This document shows positions 23,722 to 33,123 of a stretch of DNA of 64,000 nucleotides, piece after piece. Made by a program: the position numbers and the translations under genes. The first letter of the stretch is position 1. The number at the start of each line of letters is the position of its first letter. The notes under the pieces were generated by a model. It worked only from the letters and a program-made list of their open reading frames with translations, did no database searches and was not told where the DNA came from. The stretch comes from Chlorokybus atmophyticus (taxonomy: Eukaryota; Streptophyta; Chlorokybophyceae; Chlorokybales; Chlorokybaceae). The stretch is taken from contig RHPI01002836.1 in the NCBI GenBank assembly GCA_009103225.1, positions 62,001-126,000 on the forward strand, in the 5' to 3' direction.

Positions 23722-24977
23722 TCGCACTCCTTGTGCCCCTTGACCCAGCATCTGAATTATTGGAACCGGTTCCCTCGGATCATGCCCCGACAGTCAGTGT
23801 GACCAGACCCATCGACGCCCCTCTGTTGCGAACCAATTAGCAGTTGGAGCTTATGGCGGCGATCGACAACGGCGGCTCCTTAGGCCAACCCCAACAAGGA
23901 AGTCGGCAGTAAGTTGCAAGTAAACGGACCGGCGCGGAAGCGGCGGCGTTACGTTAAGACTTCCAAGAAGTCACATTAGCTTAGGCGAACTGCGTGCATG
24001 CACGCTGTAACAAACCACTAGGCCACAAAAGCACGAAGTGTATTTTGTGGCCATTGTGGCGTTATTATTTAGTCGTTTGTGATATTCCCCTCCACTCAGC
24101 TTTTAAATGTCCTCATCAGATGTGAGATTTTACAGGTCTTCTCGTCACTGAGCAGTGGAAGCAATTTTGCAATTATCACTGAGCAGTCGCAGCGCGCATT
24201 GCGCCGCTGAGTGACCGACTGTCAGTCGCCGTCAGGCAAGTCGCGCGGTACTACCCAGCGGCGGCTCCAGGTACACGCGACGCGTCAGAATGTCCGACTG
24301 CTGTCGGGCAAGTCGCGCATTGATGCGTGACCCATCCCATGGATTGATAACAACAACCTCAGAAATCCTTCTTGGTTTATCGCCGCTAGGCGGTTTCGAC
24401 CTTAGGACCTTTTCGGTCTTAAGCTCCAATACCAATGTAACAAACCACTAGGCCACAAAAGCACGAAGTGTGTTTTGTGGCGATTGTGGCGTTATTATTT
24501 AGTCGTCCGTGACACGCTGCCTTGTGTAGCCTCGATTGTGTAAGAGTGGACACTTTAAAACCCTTGTTAAATCCTTGTCCCCTTGCCTTGCCCTACTCTT
24601 AATGTTCTGCATTTCCCTTGCGCATTGCTGTTGAATCCGTGGCATGGCCACTGCCCTGTTGCCTGCGGACTGCACCACCTTCTACACAACACGGTACTTT
24701 GCATGCCTTGCACAGCCGCCTTGGCAATTGCAAGCATCCACTAGCGCACGGTTGTAAAGTGCTTGCTGCACGTAAACTCGCTTTACTCAGCTAAAACCTT
24801 AAACCACGCTCGAACACCCTTGCATGACTGCTGTGTGCCTGCTCACATGCATCCCAAGTATTGGGAGCTTGTTGACTTGCAACTTACTCCATAGCACTTA
24901 CGGCTTCGCTTAAAGTGTTTCTGCTTGTTTGGCCTTGCTCGTGTTCGTTGCATGTGTGTGCATGCATCTTAGGAGTC
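23722..24977 (+). repeat. 5' non-coding part of gag element, copy 2 (interrupted)
   Basis: Leader or LTR-like sequence homologous to the reverse complement of about 11,335-12,030. Shared runs include gcggaagcggcggcgtt, gcgtgcatgcacgc, and catggccactgccctgttgc (here) against catggccatcgccccgttgc (there). The TRIM at 24,006-24,514 splits it. Confidence 0.55.
24006..24514 (-). mobile_element. TRIM (terminal-repeat retrotransposon in miniature)
   Basis: Two 79-bp direct repeats (24,006-24,084 and 24,436-24,514) flank a 351-bp interior. Each repeat starts TGTAACAAAC, ends in GTGATA or GTGACA, and has short inverted ends like an LTR. On the minus strand a primer-binding-like TGGTATTGGAGC lies one base inside the 5' LTR. 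It is close to the initiator-Met tRNA primer site TGGTATCAGAGC. A polypurine tract GTGGAGGGGAA abuts the 3' LTR. CACGC occurs at 24,001-24,005 and 24,513-24,517, a 5-bp target-duplication candidate that overlaps the last two LTR bases. Copy 1 of the host element shows the empty site. A 68-codon frame in the interior shows no recognisable domain, so it depends on enzymes from another element. Confidence 0.8.
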
Positions 24978-25985
24978 ATGGACTCAGCCGTGGGACCCTA
25001 CAAGCAAGATCATGCAGAGGTTGGAGGTGAGCCAACTCTGCAACCTGTTGGCAGACTTTACTCAGGATTCCTCCTCTACCAGAAAAACTAGTGGGCGTAC
25101 CCGACCCACTCCCTACTGCAGGCATCTGTCCTCCTCTTTATCGCGACCACAGCTCCAAAAGCAAAGAAAACATGGCAACCACTAATGGCACCCGACCCAC
25201 TCGCAGCACCAGCGGAGGTAGTGGCAACGGCAGCAAGAAGCTTGTCTTTACTGGCACTGGTGGCTCCATTTCATTAAAGGAGTAGCTCAGCCGCTTCATT
25301 CTATTATCCTAACAGTGAAGATACAGGCAAAGGGGGAATGGAACGAACCAGCACAAGTTCTTCATTGCCGCTGATTATTTTTATGATATCGCATTTGCCG
25401 TGTGGCACGAGGTGTTGCCTCTGCACACGACCTGCTTAAAGATGAAATTCTTCTCTGCTCTGGCTGTTCTTTGGGTCCAACCATCTCGGCTGCCGAAAGG
25501 CTGGGTGCCCCACGGGCTTTACCCTCCGGCACCTTGCGCATTCCACGGGAACGCATATCTTCTCATACGGAAGTGATCAATACGGGCAGCAGCGTGTCCG
25601 GCACCACCTCTGCCACGACACCATTTATGGTACCAAAGATAGGAGCAATCGAGACCAACGAGGCTCTTGACAGACGATGCATGCGCCGCGCTCCGGCAGC
25701 TATCGCCGCCTATGCCCTCACCCTTGCGGCAGCACCTCTTGCTGCACCACCCCCTGCAGCTCTGCAAAGGCAAGCTGCGGAGGACATCCTCATTGCGATA
25801 TCACCACTGTCCTCATGGTCGCACCTGGTTCTTCGATTAAACCAACTATTCCAAGCTTACACCGCTGAGAAGGCACACGAGCTTATTACGCCGAGAAGGA
25901 TGGCCAGCAAAACATCTATTCAGTTACGAGCGCATCGTCAACTTAGTTGAGGACTCCACCTTAAACGGGATGCCACTAGTTAACT
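24978..25985 (+). pseudogene. gag N-terminal part, copy 2 (truncated relic)
   Basis: It is homologous to the minus-strand gag at 10,450-11,334. The clearest frame (25,402-25,950) reads DEILLCSGCSLGPTI, then APRALPSGTLRIPRERIS, AAIAAYALTLAAAPLAAPP and VLRLNQLFQAYTAEKA. Upstream pieces are out of frame. Homology ends near 25,985, soon after text matching the VEDTTLNKMPL region of copy 1. No zinc knuckle or pol follows, so this copy is truncated or a non-autonomous derivative. Confidence 0.6.
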
Positions 25986-26615
25986 TCGAGGAGGAGACGG
26001 AGCTTGCCACACCTCACGCGACGTCACGAAGAGGACACCATATAGCGGACGGTATCGGACCGTGCCCTTCATGTATCACCCGAGCTGAATTTTGCAAGCT
26101 TCCTTATTGTCATTTTGATGGATAAGATAATGAGTCATAATGTGTGTATAATGTTGACAATGTATTGTCTGTATAAACCACCCATAATATACTCCTGCGC
26201 AGCAAGCAACACCATTGTGATCGTAAACAAAAGACTTTTAATTTTGCATAATCTTGCGCAACAATGTATTATCAATATCAATGGAAGTTGAAGAATTTAT
26301 TGACGCCAAGACTGTTTGCAGCTCGCTGGTGTCATTAGACTCCATGCTACCTCGCGAATTAGGTGAACATGGTATTGCCAATTGTTGATTTTAAAGAGAA
26401 TCTCATAGTGTTTAATGGTGAGCAAAAGGATGGATCTTGTAGCTACAATGCATTACGGAGATGCGGCATATGCACTGTGCATATCTTCAGGCAAGCTTGG
26501 TTAAATGTGACATAACTTTTACCTATGCTATAATGTACTACATTTACTTTTGTCGTTGTGGATCGAGATCAAAATGCAAATCTTTCTAAAGGCAACCAAT
26601 GCTCCCATTGCATTC
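25986..26615. other. Gene-free spacer within the mobile-element nest
   Basis: AT-rich, no gene or repeat recognised between the end of gag copy 2 and the right 1.5-kb element. Confidence 0.5.
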
Positions 26616-28149
26616 CGTCGCAAATTTTACACGGTGACTGACGAGAGACTGAGGGACTGTTGGATGCCTGACCCTATCTGACCCCAACGGACTTAACGAC
26701 TTGGGCCACGAGGGGATTAAATAAACTGCCGGTGCGTATTGTGGACAATAAGCAATTGCCGACCGCCGATTGTACAGTACAGTGGACTGTTGCCTACCGG
26801 TGATGACGTGACATCAACATATTTTGACGGCCGATCGCCGGTCATACTGCTTCCGTAACGGCGACCTACCTGTAATAGCAATTAAGTGTATATTCAGGCC
26901 CCTAATGGCGGCGGTCGACACCGGTGAGTCGGAGTTGACCCGCGGCCGGCCGTCGGCCGTACATAAGCCGCGGCGGCGACTAACCTACATTGGCAAGCAA
27001 GTGACCACTTAATCTCAAGTCTCCTAAGAGGGACGAGCGATGGCGGCGAGTACCTGTCAGTCCGGTTAGTTATACGGCACACTTAATGGAACAATAGTAT
27101 CATTGCGATGGTACAACAGTCCCATCAAAGTACCCTATACGGTACTCATCATTCAATGGTACAACGGTGCTGTCGTACCATTTTAGTGGTACGACTGTAC
27201 CATTGAACTTGAAGACGTTGAGCGTTTGAAATGCAGCAGCGTTTCAAACGCTGAACGGCTTCATTTACAAGAACAGTTGTGCGGTGGCAGCGGCGGCGAC
27301 GGCGGCGTTGGCGTTGGCGGTAGTGGCGGCGGCGTTGGCGGCATGGTTGGTGAGTTTGTGTATATGTGTGTACACAGAGTAGTTGAGTTGCATGTGCATG
27401 ATGGCGTTATGTTAAGTGCAACAGCGCAACCCGCCCTTCTTACAGGCCAGGCGGCGGCGGCGGCGGCGGCATGGTAGGTGAGTTTCTTTGTATGTGTGTG
27501 TATGATGCCGTTGTGATGACGCCCTTCTTGCCGACCAGGCCAAGCGGAGGAGTGGAGAGTGGAGGAGCAGCGGCTGAGTATAAGGGTAGAGTATATAGGG
27601 TTGTAGTAGTAGTAGTAGTAGTAGTAGCTCAATGTAGTTTACATTGTAGCGTAGCAACATATTACAATGTTCATTGTTATTATATTGTATTATATATTTG
27701 TGAATCAGTCAAATTATTATATTATATTATATATTTGTGACTCGCCGTCTCTCACAGTTGACGACAATCACATGCAGTACCTGATCGTGACTGAACGGTA
27801 CCGATAGGTATTGGGGACAGTGACGTCAGGTACCTTGAAGGTACCATAAGGTATCCCAAAGGTACCTGATAGTTGGGTACCTTCGAGGTACAGTCGCCGG
27901 TACCTAACTGTTGGGTACCGGTTAGTTAGGTCAAGTCCCATTTGCTTGACTGATGGGTATTTAATAGGTACCTGTCAGTCTAGGTTAATCCCTTTATTAC
28001 AACGGCCGCCGACTGATGGTGACGGCCATTATAATCAGGTCTCTGTATCGAGATTACAGGTGGACTGAGGTACGACAGTCGAAATAAGTCCTCAGGTGCA
28101 CGGCCGTTGCCAATATTTCATCGGCCGGCAGGGGAAACAATTTGCGACG
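26616..28149. mobile_element. 1.5-kb palindrome-rich DNA element, right copy (inverted)
   Basis: It begins CGTCGCAAATTTTACACGG and ends TTTGCGACG at 28,149, and is homologous to the left copy in the opposite orientation. Candidate imperfect target duplications are ttgcattc on the left and ttgtattg on the right. The centre has a 15-bp-arm palindrome (27,217-27,256) and a GGC/GGCGTT simple repeat (about 27,285-27,345). A TAG run lies at 27,604-27,628, and ggtacc-rich text at 27,795-27,975. Divergence from the left copy is substantial in the middle and low at the ends. Non-coding. Confidence 0.65.
27217..27256. repeat. Central palindrome of the right 1.5-kb element
   Basis: The arms gttgAGCGTTTGAAA and TTTCAAACGCTgaac pair with one mismatch around a 10-nt loop. 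It takes the position of the 37-bp palindrome of the left copy, with different sequence. Confidence 0.9.
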
Positions 28150-28765
28150 TTGTATTGGCGCTTACGCAAGGCATTTTGGGCACTGATTGCCTTATCGTTT
28201 GGTAATTTTATTACTGCTGATAAACACTTGTGTGCTGTCACGCAACTTTCGACAGATATATGGACAGCGCACATGACGAGGTTATGCTGCAAACATTTCT
28301 CTTTTAAGTCTCTAAGTAATCTATTTATTTACTAAGTATACATTACATTTTTGATCGCACATGTATTGCAGGATTTCATATCATCAACGCATATAGGGCG
28401 GAGTTAAGTGAACGATCCTGATGGCACTGGCTTGGCGCGTGAACTTTATAGTATTAATGATGATAGTTTAGGTTGATATAAAGCTATAAAATACTTGTAT
28501 AAAAACTATGTATTGCAAGAAAACTAGCATGATTTGCAGTATCAACTTTTTACTACAAGTTGATTTCGCAAATGACGTCTATTAAATTTGTAAATGTCGA
28601 TAATGACAAAAAATGCAATCAAATGTTTTTTATAACACTACGTCGGGTAGGTTTTTGCGTGTTTCTTGAAGGTGATAACGACTGTACATGAGGGGTGGGT
28701 AACCAGGGTGGCGGCGAAGTGGTGGTGGTAGTGGTGTGTGTGCGTGTATGTTTGGGGTGTGGGGG

Positions 28766-28861
28766 NNNNNNNNNNNNNNNNNNNNNNNNNNNNNNNNNNN
28801 NNNNNNNNNNNNNNNNNNNNNNNNNNNNNNNNNNNNNNNNNNNNNNNNNNNNNNNNNNNNN
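28766..28861. other. Assembly gap (run of N) between G tracts
   Basis: 96 unknown bases, with ggggg on the left and thirteen G on the right. The true sequence is probably a long G-rich tract. Confidence 0.99.
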
Positions 28862-28900
28862 GGGGGGGGGGGGGTGGAGGTATGTATGAATCAACATCTG

Positions 28901-28930
28901 TTGAGCCCCGCTGCCTCCAGCGGGGCTCAA
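28901..28930. repeat. Perfect 13-bp stem, 4-nt loop hairpin
   Basis: TTGAGCCCCGCTG, loop cctc, CAGCGGGGCTCAA. It lies next to the gap and no gene ends here, so a terminator role is not supported. Confidence 0.9.
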
Positions 28931-29997
28931 TAAATGTTTATTCCTCACTCTCGGGTGTTTAAGTGATATTCGGCAAACTCATATTGTGTCCGGGATCATG
29001 CTTGGCCTCTTTAGATGGCCAGCCTTCAGTCGACCCCGCCACAGCTTGCTGTGTGCCGACCGTAATACTTGTCCTCATGTTTGAAGAAGTCCTCTCAGGT
29101 CCAAACACCGTTTCCTTCACGTATTGTGATGCTTTGACATGAGGGGGCGAAGCAATTGTCGTCGGTGCAGAGTCATGCATGCTGCAACCTGCCAAGACCA
29201 CGCCCCTCACCTCTCCCGTTGCTGCGTCCGTGCCTTCTGCAGGTGATTACTTTGCCTCGTCGTGTGCTGCTACTACTGCTTGAGGGTGTGGTGTACCTGC
29301 TGTCCTAGGGTGTCTTGCATGCTATGTAGCGCTAGAACTCTGCCTTGGCCTCCGTCTAATTATCTGCTGTGTTGTGCTACTAGCTTGGGTTTGCTAGAGT
29401 GCTTGCATCTGGCACAAACATTTTTTGAGCGTGCCTAGCGCAGCTCTTATGTGATCTATGTGTGTTACACGCATGTCACAATCGCAGACACTCATATTGC
29501 CAGCCATCAGACATCATAACTCCATCACAACTTCGCATACACCATGATCACATTCGCATGCGTACATCAAGTCGTTGCAAGTGTGCTTGTGTTAAAATCG
29601 TGCACACAACAGTGACACTACGTTGGTCAATCAAGCACTAACGCTTCTCCTCAATTCAACCGTATTGCCATGCACGAGTCAAAGGCATTGAGCTTTGTCA
29701 TTGTGTATTTAAAATGTGCAGTGCAAATGCATAAAACATGCAATGCACAAGCCATGAGCGTAGCAGCACACGGCAACCATCACCAGGAGCGATGTAAGTC
29801 AACCACCGAGCTACATTATAACTACCTTACTAATCCACTCCAATTTACCAGCCCGCAAGTGCAAGTCATTACATGCACTTCCAAATAACCTGCGTACACA
29901 GGGTGCTGTGTAAATACAGCACCCTGGTGTGAAGCACTGGTTGCTATGCAGGACGCGGTTGTGACCAGTTGTAACCAGGTCACATTGTTCCCCCCCC

Positions 29998-30409
29998 TCA
30001 AGTGTACGACCGGCGATCGGCCGTCACTTAATAAATGCGGTAAGGTCACTTGATAGGGACTAACGGTGACTGGCTTGCCAAAGTAGGCAGGCCGTCGCGC
30101 ATACCTTTTTACGGTTAGGGTACGACCGTCGGTCGGCCGTCACTGTATGTGACCAAAACGTGACTTATCTGCTATGCAGATAGGCCGCCATCGCGCAAAT
30201 GAGACGACCGACAATCGGCCGTCATCTTAAAGTGCGGTGTTGCCGTCACAGGCAGGCCGCCGTCGATTGTATCAATCGGTCGACCACTTGCCGTCGGTAT
30301 ATGTTGCTTGATTGTAACGGCCGACCTAAAAAGTCCCTTTATGGACCAATCCGTTACGTCAGGTAGGGTCAGGCACCCGTCAGTCCCTTGTCAGTCACCG
30401 TGTAAAATT
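29998..30409. repeat. Exact 412-bp duplicate of 23,303-23,714
   Basis: As read by eye, every base matches the right half of the left 1.5-kb element. It begins after a run of C (29,991-29,997) and ends at the single N at 30,410, one short motif before the element's true end. See findings for the assembly-error interpretation. Confidence 0.9.
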
Positions 30410-30452
30410 NCTACCATACTCAAGTCCTGCTGGCAGGACTTGAGTATGGTAG
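30410..30452. repeat. Single N followed by a perfect 42-bp palindrome
   Basis: After the N, ctaccatactcaagtcctgc, two bases (tg), then the exact reverse complement. Together with the duplicate on its left, this looks like a scaffold join. Confidence 0.9.
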
Positions 30453-30815
30453 ACAACAAGGCAGTGTGAATTTACTGAACCAGGGCCCATGCTCTTGAGT
30501 AACGGACTTCATAGTAACTGGCACACTGCGGTGAATGATTTGATATCAACGTGAGGCCCTCTCTCACTCAACATTGCTGTGAATCCTTCTCCAACCACCA
30601 CACACAAATGACATAAAGTCCCTTCTGCGCCCGACTGGTCTGCCGCTCTGAGCAGCCCTTGCCTTCACATCAGTCTGTTGCGCGCTTGACAACTTGCAGG
30701 ATTTCTTGGCTATGTACGTACAAAGCAGTCAATCACTAAGTTTCTTCTTGAAACGAAGCATTAAGGCTGGGTGCAAAGCAAGCGCAATTTAGTTGCACAT
30801 CCATCCGCAGTTGAC

Positions 30816-32705
30816 TTACTGTGCGCGCATCTCATCTGCTACTTGTCGTTGCCTCGCTGACAAGTCTGCATTTGCGGATCGGAAGAGCTCATTCTCCAAG
30901 CTAAGCGCCTACAGGCAGATTGTTCAACGGTTAACATGATGCAACAACATTGCGCATATGTTTGACCGAGTACACGCATGCATATAACAGCTCTCTGGCG
31001 AACTGCACAGAAGTTCAACATGTTGAACACAAGAGAAGGCTTAATACCTGCAAGTGAGTAGCCTGCGCTTGTAAGCGCTTGATTTCAACCCGTTGCCAGT
31101 TGACTGTTGCAGAGGCTTCTGCAAGTACCAATCCATAAGCAAAGATTGCTTGACAAGGGGAACACATGTGCTTACACTCTTGTACAGCAGCTACACCTAC
31201 TGACATACAGGTAAGAAATGAGCACACGCGGATGCAGACGCATTGTCATAGAGCACAGGATACCAAACGCACTTTCTAATCTGCTTTGCGCCTGCGCCAG
31301 CTCGCGCATCGTGGTGTCAAGCTTGGCCGCAAGCTGTTGCGCCTCATTATTGACCTGCAACGAGACACTTAGCCGCTGTTACCACACCCCTTAGTATTGA
31401 AAGTTGGACTCAACAGCTCAATGTACCTGACTGAGTTGCAGTCTGTAGCGTTTGCAAGCCCTTGATGCGGCTGCTTCTTTCTCCTGCAATCGTGTCAGTT
31501 CCCCCTGGCTGACGGCATGCTGAGACGACAGCTCGCGGACCTTACAAAGGAGCGAACTGTTGGCTTCTTGTAGCCGAGCATTCCTATCAGAAACCAACTT
31601 GACTGCATGTTACAGTCGAGTTACTGTAGCAACAACATTGTATTTACCTGTGCTTGCTTTCTTGTGCTTGCAGCTGCAACTGGCCCAGTCGGTCAATACT
31701 GTCTTGTGATGATGCGGCAGTGTGGCGTCCTGATCGATGCCTCAATCGAGCAACATCATCTGCCAAGCACCTGCACTGAGGTCCTGGCTTGCTCTCTGGT
31801 TGCTGTGCCAACCTTTGTTGCAAGTCCTGCATTGTGAAATGCAGCTTGCATTGCGAGCCATCCAACAAGATGTGGTGCGGTTGTGAACACAAAGCTACCT
31901 CGATTGAAGTGAGCTGCTTGTGCACCAAAGACGTTTGAGTCAGCAACTGTGCCTGCAGACTCCGCACCAGCGTTGCGAGCTTCTCAACAGTGTGCTCCTG
32001 CACATGAACAAGTAGAGTCTAAACATGCCCGGGCAACAAGTGGTCACTCACACCAATCACACAGGAAGTCTTACAAGCACAATAGAAAAGCAGAATGCTC
32101 TCACAGCAATATCTCTGCACAAAGACAGTCCATCAGGAAAACGCTTGTGCAATAGGTTTTGCCGTCGCCGTAGTTACTGTTTTACATAACTGCAAATCTC
32201 AAGCCAACATGAAATCGTACGAAAAATTGCATGGCAGGCATGCTACCTTAGCAGCCTGGTCAGGCTTGTGATCGGAAGCTCGGTCCGTGGTTGGCGCAGC
32301 AAAGCGCAGCGGGCTTGTGCTGTTTTCTCTCAACTGAACAGCAGCAGAAGCAGCAGCTGTTGAAAGCACATGGCTGGCATGTGGGCTCCCGCATGCTTGC
32401 TTTACGCTGGAGCGGGCGTCAAGCACGCCAGGCAGAATGCTATAACCAGACGAAGGACTGATGAAGTTGTTGGCATTGCTGCTGGTTGACGCTTCAGCTG
32501 CCTCTGGCCTGGTCTGAGAAAGCGGACTGCCAAACAGCTCCCTGTGCAATTCAGGGTCCTCAAGGGCAAGCGCCGCAAGGATGGGGTCCGTGCGCAGCTC
32601 CCGCTCCACGGACGGCGATCCTAGCACGCCTCCCTCCCAAACGACGACGTCGAAGTCGTCCACGCCGTCACCGCCGCCCTTCAGCAGCTCCTCGTCCTGA
32701 TCCAT
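30816..32705 (-). CDS. Coiled-coil protein, unknown function
   Basis: Six exons join in phase on the minus strand: 32705-32247, 31997-31648, 31583-31427, 31354-31264, 31118-31048 and 30908-30816, giving about 406 residues. The N-terminal third is acidic and disordered (MDQDEELLKGGGDGVDDFD) and rich in Ser, Ala and Pro. From residue 154 the protein is mostly coiled coil, for example EHTVEKLATLVRSLQAQLL, then LQEANSSLLCKVREL, LDTTMRELAQAQSRLE, VEIKRLQAQATHLQ and LENELFRSANADLSARQRQ. A good GTAAGT donor overlaps the stop, so further exons to the left are possible. The start is the first ATG of an open exon and lies head to head with the ZCCHC8-like gene, 418 bp away. No family recognised; a scaffold or cytoskeletal role is a guess. 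Confidence 0.65.
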
Positions 32706-33123
32706 GAGCTCAGTTCATGCTTGTGCGCCTGGTTGTTGGCTTTGGGGTCGTTGCAGGCGGCAGCGGCGGTGTCGCGGGGCGGTGGGCATGTAGCCGTTGA
32801 TGCTTTGGCTGTAAGCTGCAATGAAAGCAGGAAAACAACCAACCGCCGGTAAGCAAGGGTGCATCCTTACAGGCTGCTGCCTGCTTGCCTGCTTGCTTGC
32901 TGTTTTGGGTTTTTGCGTCGTGTTTGCGCTACAAGGAGCATGTCATTAATGTTGCAAGCCACTGACGTGCCGGTGTGGTTCTAACTTTTTTATTCCTTTT
33001 AGATTGCTTGAAGCTAATTGGTGTGTGAGAGTTTGAAGGCTACTGTCATCAAGGCGTGCGATCTGCATGGTGTAGTGTATGTGCAGTTCACAGCTGGCAA
33101 TCGCTGGACGTTGACAGGCATGC
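32706..33123. promoter_or_regulatory. Divergent intergenic region (bidirectional promoter candidate)
   Basis: 418 bp separate the start codons of two divergently transcribed genes. It is moderately GC-rich near the left gene and contains a short gcttgc repeat (about 32,885-32,905). No TATA box was recognised. A shared promoter is inferred from geometry only. Confidence 0.4.

Larger units (their letters stand above)
28150..29997. other. Gene-free region with gap
   Basis: No gene supported. It contains the gap at 28,766-28,861 and a hairpin at 28,901-28,930. 28,980-29,240 has a weak minus-strand open frame (83 codons) with no recognisable features. Confidence 0.5.

Noticed and set aside
22204-28149. 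A single 5.9-kb composite transposon with 1.5-kb inverted arms
   Set aside because: Each arm has its own pair of inverted ends. The left one interrupts the leader of the gag element, whose remainder lies between the arms, so two separate insertions explain the structure better.
28898-28935. Strong GC hairpin as a histone-type or bacterial terminator
   Set aside because: No gene ends nearby, and its position beside an assembly gap makes a functional reading unsafe.
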